Shown here: one piece after another, positions 31,270 to 39,574 of the stretch
Layout of the letters: each line of letters opens with the position of its first letter
Numbering within the stretch: position 1 is the first letter of the stretch
Source: Amycolatopsis sp. QT-25
Lineage (GTDB): Bacteria; Actinomycetota; Actinomycetes; Mycobacteriales; Pseudonocardiaceae
DNA: 64,000 nt
Direction: 5' to 3'
Assembly: GCF_029369745.1 (NCBI RefSeq)
Contig: NZ_CP120210.1
Coordinates: 62,001-126,000, forward strand
Notes under the pieces: generated by a model
The model's input: the letters and a program-made list of their open reading frames with translations, nothing else
Told to the model about the DNA's origin: nothing
The model's database searches: none
Translations under genes and position numbers: made by a program

Positions 31270-31829
31270 GAGCCGCTCTTCTCCTTGTCACCCGCGCCGG
31301 TGCGCAGTGCGACGGTCAGTCCGACGGCGAGCAGCACGACGGCGCCCGCGATCCACACCCAGATCGGCACCCCGGACGAGTTCTCGCCGTCGGTGGCGGG
31401 AGTCGTCTCGGCCTGGCCCCCGTTGCTGCGGGCGGCGTCGGCGCTCGCCGGGGTCCCGGTGCCCGCGGCGGTGAGGGTGAACGGCACCTCACCGGTCACG
31501 GAGTGCCCGTCCGCGGACAGGATCCGGTAACCGATCTTGTACTCCCCCGCCGGGCCGAGTGGCCGCAGCGGCACGGTCACGACACTGTCGCGGACCTCGA
31601 CCTGGCCTTCGGCCCACTGGCCGCCGCCCGGTCCGATGACCGCGATCTGGTTGACGTTCGCGTTCTGGACGTACTGGTCGAACGTGAGCGTGATCTTCGC
31701 GGGCCCGGCGGCGAGCGAAGCACCCTTCGCCGGGTCCGAGGAGATCAGGACGTTGTGCGCCAGCGCCGGGGTGGCGGTGGCGAGCCACGCCACCCCGGTG
31801 ATCGCCAGCGCGACGATCGCTTTACGCAT
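31266..31829 (-). CDS. copC: CopC-family copper-binding protein, membrane anchored
   Basis: 187 aa. A Sec signal peptide ends at ALA just before the copper-binding N-terminal His (AHNVLISSDPAKGA). The CopC beta barrel (residues about 25-120) ends with YRILSADGHSVTGEVPFTL, holding the second conserved Asp-x-His. A Ser/Thr-rich link and a C-terminal membrane helix (VPIWVWIAGAVVLLAVGL) anchor it outside the membrane. It overlaps copD by 4 bp and follows ycnI directly. Confidence 0.9.
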   Translation of the reverse strand: MRKAIVALAITGVAWLATATPALAHNVLISSDPAKGASLAAGPAKITLTFDQYVQNANVNQIAVIGPGGGQWAEGQVEVRDSVVTVPLRPLGPAGEYKIGYRILSADGHSVTGEVPFTLTAAGTGTPASADAARSNGGQAETTPATDGENSSGVPIWVWIAGAVVLLAVGLTVALRTGAGDKEKSGS

Positions 31830-32588
31830 TTACTCGGTTCCCTCGGTGTTGCCGCTCTTGGTGGCGGTGGCGCGGCGGGCGCGCAGGGTGGCGCCGGCGC
31901 CGACGCCGAGGCCGAGCGCGCCGACGACGAGTCCGGCGCCGCCGAGCCAGCGGGCGGTGTTGTCGGAAGCGTGGGATTCCTCGGCGGCCTTCGCGTCGGA
32001 GCCGTGGCCACCGCCGTGCCCGTCACCGCTCTTCTCGGCGAGCTTCACGGTCGGCGCGGGGTGTTCCGGCTCCTCACCCGAGGCCGGGGTCGGCTGGTCC
32101 CAGTTGACGACCTTGCCGTTCTCGTACGTCTGCGTCGCCGGGAACTCCAGCGCGTCGACGGTGGTCGGGAACTGGCCCGCGCTGATCTGGAACTCCTGGA
32201 ATTCGGACGAGCCGGCGGCGATCTTGGTGCCGGGCTCGGCGGTCCACGAGACCTTGGTGACGGCTTCGGTGATCTGCGTACCGGACGCGCTCGTCACCGG
32301 GCTGGGCAGCTTGGACTTGACGACCTCGGCCTTCCAGCCGGGGATCGGCTTGGTGCGCACGGAGCTGAGCGCGTACTCGGGTTTGAGGGTGACCTCGACC
32401 TTGACGGTGCCGGCGTCCTTCTCCTCGTTGGGGACCCGGAAGAAGATGGATCCGTAGCCGCCCTTTTGGGGCTGCGGGCCGTAGACGTTGGCGGTGACGT
32501 GGGCCGAGGCGACCCCTGCCGAGAGCAGACCGGCGGCACCGATGGCGGCGGCCAGGAAACCGGCTCGCTTGAAGACGTGCTTGGACAC
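31830..32588 (-). CDS. ycnI: YcnI-family (DUF1775) copper-binding protein
   Basis: 252 aa. The signal peptide ends before SAHVTANV, so the mature N-terminal His can form the copper brace known for YcnI. The DUF1775 beta domain continues with FFRVPNEE and IPGWKAEV. A His/Gly-rich patch (GHGGGHGS, about 198-205) follows, then a C-terminal membrane helix and basic tail. The stop is next to the copC start. Acts outside the membrane as copper carrier or scavenger. Confidence 0.88.
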   Translation of the reverse strand: MSKHVFKRAGFLAAAIGAAGLLSAGVASAHVTANVYGPQPQKGGYGSIFFRVPNEEKDAGTVKVEVTLKPEYALSSVRTKPIPGWKAEVVKSKLPSPVTSASGTQITEAVTKVSWTAEPGTKIAAGSSEFQEFQISAGQFPTTVDALEFPATQTYENGKVVNWDQPTPASGEEPEHPAPTVKLAEKSGDGHGGGHGSDAKAAEESHASDNTARWLGGAGLVVGALGLGVGAGATLRARRATATKSGNTEGTE

Positions 32589-32658
32589 GAAGAACTCCTG
32601 AAGGTGTTTCGAGACGGCGGGTTCACCGGACCTCGCCGATTACGGGGGATGAGTGGGT

Positions 32659-33207
32659 TCAGGAGAACAGCGGCGGGCCGCGCCTGCCGTGGACCCGGCG
32701 GAGGTCCACGCCGACGAGATGACCGGGGCCGGCCGGCCGGGCGAGCACCGGGGACGCCACGGCGGCGGGCACCGGGAGTGCGTTGAGGATGAACGGGACC
32801 AGCGCGCGCAGGCAAGCGAGGACACCGAGCAGCAGTCCGTCGGCCTTGGCCAGCAGCAGAGCGGTCACCAGCGTGGCGACGACGTGCGCGACGGTCATCG
32901 CGAACCCACCCGAAAGGGGGGCGGGTTCGCCGTGCGGTTCGTGGCTGCTCAGCGAACCGAGCACGAGGTGCATGACGACCTGGCCGGCGCCGAGATCGAC
33001 GATGGTGGCCAGCGGTCCGCGCGCCTTCGCGGCGAGCGCGGCGGCGTTCCAGCCGATCAGCACGGTGAGCAACAACGTCATCGCGGTGTCGGGGAGGTCG
33101 CCGTCCCCGATCAAGTGGGCGGTCACGGCCAGCGCCGCGGAACTCACGCCGAGCAAACCACCACGCACGGCGCGTAACGCGCTTCGGTGACGGCTGCCTT
33201 TACCCAC
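32659..33207 (-). CDS. Small membrane protein of the copper cluster
   Basis: 182 aa with four or five hydrophobic spans (for example AVTAHLIGDGDLPDTAMTLL and AHVVATLVTALLLAKADGL) and several His (SSHEPHGE). GTG 33207 has TACTCT 6 nt upstream, which suggests a leaderless start. Being the first gene on the copper operon, with 70 bp before ycnI, it probably takes part in copper transport or sensing, but I do not recognise the family. Confidence 0.7.
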   Translation of the reverse strand: MGKGSRHRSALRAVRGGLLGVSSAALAVTAHLIGDGDLPDTAMTLLLTVLIGWNAAALAAKARGPLATIVDLGAGQVVMHLVLGSLSSHEPHGEPAPLSGGFAMTVAHVVATLVTALLLAKADGLLLGVLACLRALVPFILNALPVPAAVASPVLARPAGPGHLVGVDLRRVHGRRGPPLFS

Positions 33208-33213
33208 AGGTGG

Positions 33214-33219
33214 AGAGTA
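33214..33219 (-). promoter_or_regulatory. -10 box of the copper operon
   Basis: Read leftward, TACTCT is followed by 6 nt and GTG 33207. Confidence 0.45.
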
Positions 33220-33321
33220 TTCGACGTACTGCCGCGTGGTCGATCTCCTCCCGGTGCCTCAGCAAGGGGAAGGACATCCCAGCCCTGCGCGCGCGTTTGC
33301 CCATTTAGGCCGAATGGGGAA

Positions 33322-33348
33322 GGTTTACGGGGTAAGAGGCGGTAAACC
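33322..33348. promoter_or_regulatory. Inverted repeat in the divergent promoter region
   Basis: GGTTTAC (33322-33328) and GTAAACC (33342-33348) are 13 bp apart. They lie between the copper operon and the osmolyte transporter operon and could be an operator for either. Confidence 0.35.
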
Positions 33349-33448
33349 GGGATTTGACCGCACGGCTTCTGGGTAGTCAGGCTCCCGATACAGCTACTCC
33401 GAATGGGTGAGGAGGCTCACCCAGAGGCGGCGGGAGAACCAGCACGCG

Positions 33449-34096
33449 ATGAACCTCTTCGAGTACATCTCGGATCGGTGGGACAGACTCGCCCTCCAGG
33501 GGCTCCTCCATGTCAGCGCGGTCGTGCAGTGCACGATCATCGCCGCCGTGCTCGGGGTGGTGATCGGCGTCGCCGTCTACCGCAGTCCGATCGGGTCGGC
33601 CGTGGCCACGGCGCTGGCGAGCACGATCCTCACCGTCCCTTCCTTCGCCCTCCTCGGGCTGCTCATCCCCGTGTTCGGTCTCGGCGTGAACACCACCGTC
33701 ATCGCACTCGTGCTCTACGCGCTGCTGCCGATCGTGCGGAACACGATCGTCGGACTGGGCGGCGTCGACCCGGCGGTCAGCGACGCGGCGCGCGGTATCG
33801 GCATGAGCCGGTTCGGCGTGCTGACCAGGGTGGAACTGCGGCTCGCCTGGCCGGCCATCCTCACCGGGATGCGGGTCGCGACGCAGATGCTCATGGGCAT
33901 CGCGGTCATCGCGGCCTACGCGAAAGGCCCGGGCCTCGGCTCGGAGGTCTTTTCCGGCCTCACCAACGCGGGGAGCACGAACTCCCTCAACCAGGCACTG
34001 ACCGGGACGCTCGGTGTGGTCGTCCTCGCACTGGTCCTCGACGCCGTCTACGTCCTGATCAACCGTTTGACCGTCTCTAGGGGTGTCCGTGGCTGA
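33449..34096 (+). CDS. OpuC-type osmolyte ABC transporter permease 1
   Basis: 215 aa, the usual OpuCB/OpuCD size, with five or six membrane helices. The EAA-like coupling loop is DAARGIGMSRFGVLTRVELRL (about residues 112-132). ATG 33449 is preferred over an upstream in-frame GTG because the extra residues (RRLTQRRRENQHA) look like leader. The operon order permease-ATPase-permease-binding protein is that of OpuC/OsmU systems for glycine betaine, carnitine or choline. Substrate specificity is not visible. Confidence 0.9.
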   Translation: MNLFEYISDRWDRLALQGLLHVSAVVQCTIIAAVLGVVIGVAVYRSPIGSAVATALASTILTVPSFALLGLLIPVFGLGVNTTVIALVLYALLPIVRNTIVGLGGVDPAVSDAARGIGMSRFGVLTRVELRLAWPAILTGMRVATQMLMGIAVIAAYAKGPGLGSEVFSGLTNAGSTNSLNQALTGTLGVVVLALVLDAVYVLINRLTVSRGVRG

Positions 34097-35267
34097 GTCT
34101 CCTGAAACCGTATCCGGCGTCGAAATCGAGCTGGAGCACGTCACGAAGCGCTACCCCGGCACCCGCGAGCCCGCGGTCGACGACTTCTCGATGGTGGTGC
34201 CCGCCGGCAAGATCGTGGTCTTCGTCGGCCCGTCCGGCTGCGGCAAGACCACGACCATGCGGATGATCAACCGGCTGATCGAGCCGACGTCGGGCCGGAT
34301 CACCATCGGCGGTGACGACGCGCTGAAACTCGACGTCGACACTCTTCGCCGTCGCATCGGCTACGCGATCCAACAGGCCGGACTCTTCCCGCACTTCACC
34401 GTCGCGCAGAACATCGCGGTGGTGCCGGGGCTGCTCGGCTGGGACAAGAAGAAGGTCGACGACCGGGTCGAGGAGATGATGGACCTGGTCGGGCTCGACC
34501 CGGCCGATTTCCGCGACCGGTTCCCGCGGCAGCTGTCCGGCGGGCAGCAGCAGCGCGTCGGCGTCGCGCGGGCGCTCGCGGCCGACCCGCCGGTGCTGCT
34601 GATGGACGAACCGTTCGGCGCGGTCGACCCGATCACCCGCGGCAACCTGCAGGACGAGCTGCTGCGGCTCCAGACCGAACTGAAGAAGACGATCGTCTTC
34701 GTCACCCACGACTTCGACGAGGCCGTGAAGCTCGGCGACAAGATCGCGGTCCTCGGTGACCAGTCGAGGATCCTCCAGTACGACACCCCGGACGCGATCC
34801 TCGCGAACCCGGCCGACGACACCGTCGCCGGTTTCGTCGGTGCCGGTGCCTCGCTGAAGCAGCTGACGCTGCTGCGGGTCCGCGACGTCGAGCTGAAGCA
34901 GGACGCGCTGACGGCGACGGTGAGCGAATCACCGTCGGAGGTCCGCGAGAAGCTGACCCGGCAGCGCAAGCATTTCGTGCTGGTGCTCGACCAGCGCCGC
35001 CGCCCCGTGCGGTGGGTGCACGTCCGCGAGCTGACCACGGCGACGTCGCTGGCCACAGCGGGCAAACCGCTGCGTGACTCGGTCAGCCTCCAGTCGACGC
35101 TGCAGGACGCGCTCGAAGCCATGCTCGCCGAGGGCGGCAGCGTCCCGGTGACCGGCGCCCGCGGCGAGTACGCCGGGACGATCGAACTCGACACCGTCAT
35201 CGCGACGATCCAGCAGTTGCGCGAGGAGCACTCCGACGACAGTCCGGCGGAAGGGGTGACCGCATGA
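34089..35267 (+). CDS. OpuC-type ABC transporter ATPase with C-terminal CBS-type region
   Basis: 392 aa. Walker A is GPSGCGKTT (about 45), signature LSGGQQQRVG (about 150), Walker B LLMDEPFGAVD (about 170) and switch FVTHDFDEAV. The last 130 residues are CBS-like (LTRQRKHFVLVLDQRRRPVRWVHVREL; DSVSLQSTLQDALEAML), the osmotic-strength sensor module of OpuA/OpuC ATPases. GTG 34089 has AGGGG 6 nt upstream; GTG 34083 would touch that SD. It overlaps the first permease by 8 bp. Confidence 0.9.
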   Translation: MAESPETVSGVEIELEHVTKRYPGTREPAVDDFSMVVPAGKIVVFVGPSGCGKTTTMRMINRLIEPTSGRITIGGDDALKLDVDTLRRRIGYAIQQAGLFPHFTVAQNIAVVPGLLGWDKKKVDDRVEEMMDLVGLDPADFRDRFPRQLSGGQQQRVGVARALAADPPVLLMDEPFGAVDPITRGNLQDELLRLQTELKKTIVFVTHDFDEAVKLGDKIAVLGDQSRILQYDTPDAILANPADDTVAGFVGAGASLKQLTLLRVRDVELKQDALTATVSESPSEVREKLTRQRKHFVLVLDQRRRPVRWVHVRELTTATSLATAGKPLRDSVSLQSTLQDALEAMLAEGGSVPVTGARGEYAGTIELDTVIATIQQLREEHSDDSPAEGVTA

Positions 35268-36040
35268 CGGCCGTCGATACCGGGTTCTCCACCGAGTCCT
35301 CGTCGAGAAGCGCCGAACGGGTCCGGCTGTTCGCCCAGCCCGCCGTGGTGCTGGTGATCGTCGCCGGCGTGCTGATCTGGGTGTTCGCCGGCGATCTCAC
35401 CGCGACGGAGAAGGAGACCCTCAACGCCGGCGGGTTGTTGACCGCGCTGCGCGACCACCTGGCGATGACCGTCGTGGTCACCGCGATCGTGGTCGCCGTG
35501 GCGGTGCCGCTCGGCGTGCTCGTGACGCGGCCCTGGGCGAAATGGGCGGCGCCGGTCTTCCTGGCCGTCGCGAACATCGGACAGGCCGCGCCCGCGCTCG
35601 GCGTGCTGGTGCTGTGGTTCATCGTCACCGGCGCCACCGGCGGGCTGTGGGTCGCGGCGCTGCCGCTGGCGTTCTACTCGCTGCTCCCGGTGCTGCGGAA
35701 CACGATGGTCGGCCTGCGGCAGATCGACCCCGCCCTGATCGACGCCGGCCGCGGCATCGGCATGTCGGCCACCGGCGTGCTGTGGCGGGTCGAGTTCCCG
35801 CTGGCGATCCCGCTGATCCTGGCCGGTCTGCGGACCTCGCTGGTGCTGGCCGTCGGCACGGCGACCTTCGGCATGTTCGTGAACGCCGGTGGTTTCGGCC
35901 TGCTCATCGACACCGGCTACAAGCTCAACCTGACGAAGGTGCTGATCACCGGCTCGGTGCTCGCCGTCGCGCTGGCGCTGCTGGTGGACTGGCTCGGCGC
36001 GGTGGCGGAACAGTTCTTCGGACCGAAGGGACTGCGCTGA
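35264..36040 (+). CDS. OpuC-type osmolyte ABC transporter permease 2
   Basis: 258 aa, six predicted helices. The coupling loop is DAGRGIGMSATGVLWRVEFPL (about residues 158-178), nearly the same as in permease 1, showing both are from one transporter. The N-terminal 40 residues are extra relative to permease 1 and begin with a soluble stretch (STESSSRSAERVRLF). Starts inside the ATPase gene (ATGA) and ends 1 bp before the binding protein gene. Confidence 0.9.
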   Translation: MTAVDTGFSTESSSRSAERVRLFAQPAVVLVIVAGVLIWVFAGDLTATEKETLNAGGLLTALRDHLAMTVVVTAIVVAVAVPLGVLVTRPWAKWAAPVFLAVANIGQAAPALGVLVLWFIVTGATGGLWVAALPLAFYSLLPVLRNTMVGLRQIDPALIDAGRGIGMSATGVLWRVEFPLAIPLILAGLRTSLVLAVGTATFGMFVNAGGFGLLIDTGYKLNLTKVLITGSVLAVALALLVDWLGAVAEQFFGPKGLR

Positions 36041-36041
36041 C

Positions 36042-37001
36042 ATGCGACTCAAGGCGATCCTCGGCGCGGTCCTGTTGTGCAGCACGCTTTCCGCGTGCGG
36101 ACTCGAAGTCAACACCGCGCTGCCGTACAAGATCGAACCCGGTTCGATCAAGCCCATCGATTCGCTCAAGGGCGTCGAGGTGACGGTGGGGTCGAAGGAC
36201 TTCACCGAGAACATCATCCTGGGCTACATGGCCGAGATGGCGCTTTCCGCGGCGGGCGCGGACGTCATCGACCTGACCGACATCAAGGGCTCGAACTCGT
36301 CGCGGCAGGCGTTGCTCGCCGGCCAGGTCGACGTCGCGTGGGAGTACACCGGCACCGGCTGGATCAACTACCAGGGCAACGAACTTCCCGTCCCTGGCGG
36401 GGAACAGGCGCAGTACGAAGCCACGAAGGCGGCCGACGAGGCGAAGTTCGGCGTCTCCTGGCTGAACTATTCGCCGCTGAACGACCAGTACGGCTTCGCG
36501 GTCACCGAGGCATACGGGGCGGCGAACAACCTGAAGACGACGTCGGACCTCGCGGCGTTCCTCAAGCAGAAACCCGACCAGAACGTCTTCTGCCTGGAGA
36601 CCGAATTCACCAGCCGCCAGGACGGTTTCCCCGCCGCCGTGCGGGCGTACGGCTTCCAGAACCCGGTGATCAAGAACTTCGGCATCGGCACGATCTACTC
36701 GGCCGTCGCGAGCGGCACCTGCCCGATCGGCGAGATCTTCACCACCGACGGCCGGATCGCCGGACTGGACCTGCGTGTCCTCGAAGACGACAAGAAGGCG
36801 TTCCCGCAGTACAACGCCGTGGCGACGCTGCGGACCGAATTCCTGGAGAAGTACCCGGAAATCCGCGGGCCGCTGGAAGCCGTCAGCGCGGCCATCGACA
36901 ACGAGCAGATGGTCGAACTGTGCAAACAGGTCGACGTCGACGGCCGTGACCAGGGCGAAGTCGCCTACGAATGGATGAAGAAGAAGGGCTTTATCGGTTA
37001 A
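36042..37001 (+). CDS. Osmolyte-binding lipoprotein (OpuCC/OsmX type)
   Basis: 319 aa. The signal peptide ends in a lipobox (LSAC, Cys at about 20), so the protein is anchored to the outer face of the membrane. The quaternary-amine-binding domain starts with VTVGSKDFTENIILGYMAEM, the family hallmark, and continues with NSSRQALLAGQVDVAWEYTGTGW. This completes the four-gene OpuC-type operon. It most likely binds glycine betaine or a similar osmolyte. Confidence 0.92.
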   Translation: MRLKAILGAVLLCSTLSACGLEVNTALPYKIEPGSIKPIDSLKGVEVTVGSKDFTENIILGYMAEMALSAAGADVIDLTDIKGSNSSRQALLAGQVDVAWEYTGTGWINYQGNELPVPGGEQAQYEATKAADEAKFGVSWLNYSPLNDQYGFAVTEAYGAANNLKTTSDLAAFLKQKPDQNVFCLETEFTSRQDGFPAAVRAYGFQNPVIKNFGIGTIYSAVASGTCPIGEIFTTDGRIAGLDLRVLEDDKKAFPQYNAVATLRTEFLEKYPEIRGPLEAVSAAIDNEQMVELCKQVDVDGRDQGEVAYEWMKKKGFIG

Positions 37002-37003
37002 AT

Positions 37004-37127
37004 CCGTCGAGCGCTGACGAAAAGCGCGCCGAAGGGGCGCCGGGCCGCTTGTAACTCACGTTGGGAGCGGAGGGCGCCCCTTCATCGCGTTTTCGTGGCC
37101 TTCGGCCCGAAAGAGGGCGCTCGACGG
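37004..37127 (+). terminator. Large three-tier imperfect hairpin after the osmolyte operon
   Basis: Outer arms CCGTCGAGCGC / GCGCTCGACGG (37004-37014, 37117-37127), a middle ACGAAAA-rich pairing, and inner perfect arms GAAGGGGCGCC / GGCGCCCCTTC (37031-37041, 37073-37083) fold about 124 nt into one structure starting 3 bp after the stop. Confidence 0.6.
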
Positions 37128-37214
37128 ATGAAGTCTCCGTCGGGCGCGGGGCGCCCTTGGGGAGACCTCTCGGCTCAGTCCGCCGCCGTCTCTGCTCGCT
37201 CCGCGCCTCCTCGC

Positions 37215-37271
37215 GTGCAATGAAAGCGTCCTTCATAGCAAAATTTGCCATGAAGGACGCTTTCATTGCAC
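37215..37271. repeat. Hairpin of the GTGCAATGAAAG family
   Basis: 26-nt arms (37215-37240 and 37246-37271) pair with one mismatch around 5 nt. The outer 11 nt of each arm equal those of the 44219 and 55004 copies; the inner arm differs (GCGTCCTTCAT) but changes on both sides, keeping the pairing. It ends 20 bp from the stop of the leftward 37292 gene. Confidence 0.8.
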
Positions 37272-37291
37272 TTGGGGCTCCGAAGCGGCGC

Positions 37292-37756
37292 TCAGAGGCC
37301 CAGACGGTGAAGGAGCTTCCCCTCCAGCTGGTCCAGCTCTCCGGCCACGGCACGGTGCGCCGCCTTCCGCCGCGCGGCCGGCATCCGCTCCGAAGCGCGA
37401 ACAGTCGCCGAAAGCTGCTCCAGTGTCCCCTGAGTGTCCTTCGCGAAGGCCGCGTCGGCGTCTGTCGCCTTCGCGGACCTCTTCAGCTCCGCGAGCCCCT
37501 GCGTCAGCCCCGCGATCCGCGCGTGCAGCGCGGCACCGCGCCCGCTGTACTCGCCGAGCTGGTCGACGGCGACGCCGAGCTTCTTCGCTTGATAGCGGTC
37601 GTACAGCTCCCGTGCGGCTCCTGCCGCCCGAACGGCGTACGGCGCGATCACCGGCAGTACGGCCGGACCGAGCACTTTGGCCACCGCGACGGCGTTTTTC
37701 GCCTTCTTCGGGGTGAACCTGCCGTCGCCCTCGATGGCTTTGGCCTTGCGCGCCAT
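37292..37756 (-). CDS. Small conserved actinobacterial protein (DUF6474-like)
   Basis: 154 aa. A basic N-terminus (MARKAKAIEGDGRFTPKKAK) is followed by a short hydrophobic region (VLGPAVLPVIAPYAVRAAG) and a long Ala-rich amphipathic helix. I place it with the DUF6474-type proteins from memory, with moderate certainty. ATG 37756 has GGGAGG 5 nt upstream and is better than the open start 12 nt before. Divergent from the RecB-like nuclease gene; function unknown. Confidence 0.7.
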   Translation of the reverse strand: MARKAKAIEGDGRFTPKKAKNAVAVAKVLGPAVLPVIAPYAVRAAGAARELYDRYQAKKLGVAVDQLGEYSGRGAALHARIAGLTQGLAELKRSAKATDADAAFAKDTQGTLEQLSATVRASERMPAARRKAAHRAVAGELDQLEGKLLHRLGL

Positions 37757-37833
37757 GGCACCTCCCACGCTGTGTCACTGACGAACTTACTGGTCCCCGA
37801 AGTGGCGGGCATGTCGGCTTGCCGGTCGCCTTC

Positions 37834-37839
37834 TAGAGT
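37834..37839 (+). promoter_or_regulatory. -10 box of a leaderless promoter for the RecB-like nuclease
   Basis: TAGAGT, 7 nt, then GTG 37847. The box helps reject the longer open frame reaching back to 37061. Confidence 0.55.
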
Positions 37840-37846
37840 GTTGTCT

Positions 37847-39493
37847 GTGAGTAACGAGGTGCTACTGGACGCGGGAGCGGTGAGCCGCTGCCGGCGTCGC
37901 GTGCACCTCGAACACGATCCGGCGATGCGCGAGGTCCCGCTCGTCCCGCCCGACCCCGCCGCGCAGCAGCGGATCGCCGACGCGTCGGCGCATCGCGAGG
38001 CGATCGTGCGGCGGCTCATGGACGCGACAGGGCCCGACGCGAACTGGGTGAAGATCCCTCGCGACCTTCCGGCCACCGAGCGCGTGCAGCTCACTGAAGA
38101 GGCCTTCGCCACCGAAGCCCGCTACATCTGGGGAGCGTTGCTTCCCGTGGATCGCGCCGGTCACCGGCGGGGCGGCTCCGAACTCCTCGTCCACACCGGC
38201 GCCGGTTACGTGCCGGTGCTGGTCGTGCGGCACCGCATCACCGATCGCGGCGCGGGCGCGCCGACCACGGCGATGACCGACCTCGATCCGGCGCACCGGT
38301 TGCCCGATCCGGCGCGCAAGGTCCGCTCGCAGCCGCGGGACCAGATGCGGCTCGCGCACCTCTATCGCATGCTCGAAGCGCTCGGGAAGCACGAGGGACA
38401 CCGCGCGATCGGCGGCGTCATCGGGCTCGACGCGGACGTCGTCGTCTGGCACGACCTGTCCGCGGCCACGTGGCCGGGTGGCCGGAGCGCGCTGACGGAA
38501 TATCAGAGCCGCTTCGCCGACAGACTCGCCATCGCGAGCGCGGCCGCCGAAGGCCAGGAGCCGCTCGCCGAACCGTCGCGCGTCCTCGAATGCCGGCGCT
38601 GCCCCTGGTGGCCGACCTGCGAGGTCGTGCTCACCGAAACCCGCGACGTCAGCCTCGTCGTCCGCGGGGAGGACGCGATGGAACTCCGCCGCGCCGGGGT
38701 GTTCACCGTGGACAAACTGGCCGCGCTCGATCCGGCCGACGAGCCTCCGCCGATGAACTGGACCGGCGGCACCTTCGCCGACGCGATCATCCTCGCGCGC
38801 GCCTGGCTCGCCGACCTCACGATGGTGCGCAAGGTCGACCGCATCGAAGTCTCGCGCGGCGACGTCGAGGTCGACGTCGACATGGAGAGCTTCGGTGATT
38901 CCGGCGCGTACCTGTGGGGTTCGCTGCTGACCGGCGCCGACATCGGGATGGAGCAGGGCTACCGGGCCTTCGCGACGTGGGAGCCGTTGCCCACGGCGGA
39001 CGAGGCCCGGTCGTTCGCGGAGTTCTGGGCGTGGTTCACCGAAGTCCGCGAGCGCACGCTCGCCGCGGGGCTGACGTTCCGCGCCTATTGCTACAACGCG
39101 CTCGCCGAGAACCGCTGGCTCTTCGGTTCCGCCGACCGGTTCGGCGCATATCCCGGTGTGCCCAAGAAGGCCGAGATAGCGTCCTTTGTGGACTCCGGGG
39201 AGTGGATCGACCTCTTCCGCAGCGTCACCGACCAGTTCCTGTGCTCGCAGGGCAAGGGCCTCAAGGTGATCGCGCCGGTGGCCGGATTCGCGTGGCGCGA
39301 TCCGGAAGCGGGTGGCGAGGCGTCGATGAGGTGGTATCGCGACGCCGTCGGCATGGACGGCGGAATCCCGGACGCCGTCCAGCGGGAGCGTCTGCTGCGC
39401 TACAACGAGGACGACGTCCTGGCGACGCACGCGCTGCGGAACTGGATGACCGACCACGCGCAGACGTCCGTGCCGTACATGAACGACCTCTGA
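37847..39493 (+). CDS. RecB-family nuclease with RNase H-like domain (TM0106-like)
   Basis: 548 aa. Four Cys fit the iron-sulfur cluster of AddB/RecB-like nucleases: one near the N-terminus (SRCRRRVHLEHD) and three in CRRCPWWPTC (about 246-255). The C-terminal half has exonuclease-type acidic motifs: VDVDMESFGDSG, YCYNALAENRW and RYNEDDVLATHAL, matching the RNase_H_2 group. Such proteins are linked to DNA repair or nucleic-acid turnover, but the actinobacterial members are not well studied. GTG 37847 is chosen on the leaderless -10 box. Confidence 0.82.
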   Translation: MSNEVLLDAGAVSRCRRRVHLEHDPAMREVPLVPPDPAAQQRIADASAHREAIVRRLMDATGPDANWVKIPRDLPATERVQLTEEAFATEARYIWGALLPVDRAGHRRGGSELLVHTGAGYVPVLVVRHRITDRGAGAPTTAMTDLDPAHRLPDPARKVRSQPRDQMRLAHLYRMLEALGKHEGHRAIGGVIGLDADVVVWHDLSAATWPGGRSALTEYQSRFADRLAIASAAAEGQEPLAEPSRVLECRRCPWWPTCEVVLTETRDVSLVVRGEDAMELRRAGVFTVDKLAALDPADEPPPMNWTGGTFADAIILARAWLADLTMVRKVDRIEVSRGDVEVDVDMESFGDSGAYLWGSLLTGADIGMEQGYRAFATWEPLPTADEARSFAEFWAWFTEVRERTLAAGLTFRAYCYNALAENRWLFGSADRFGAYPGVPKKAEIASFVDSGEWIDLFRSVTDQFLCSQGKGLKVIAPVAGFAWRDPEAGGEASMRWYRDAVGMDGGIPDAVQRERLLRYNEDDVLATHALRNWMTDHAQTSVPYMNDL

Positions 39494-39546
39494 TCTTCCG
39501 TTGACCCGGCGGCTTGCGATCACTCGCGCCGTTGTGGATACTCGCG

Positions 39547-39560
39547 GACGAGTACTCGTC
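39547..39560. promoter_or_regulatory. Palindromic operator candidate of the PadR gene
   Basis: GACGAGTACTCGTC is a perfect 14-bp palindrome 14 bp before the PadR start codon. ACTCG/CGAGT half sites are repeated on both sides (39514-39566). Autorepression is likely. Confidence 0.5.
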
Positions 39561-39574
39561 AACGAGGAGGCGGT

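Noticed and set aside
37061..37846. 262-codon upstream extension of the RecB-like nuclease
   Set aside because: It runs through two hairpins and the opposite-strand gene at 37292-37756; the leaderless -10 box and nuclease alignment place the start at 37847.
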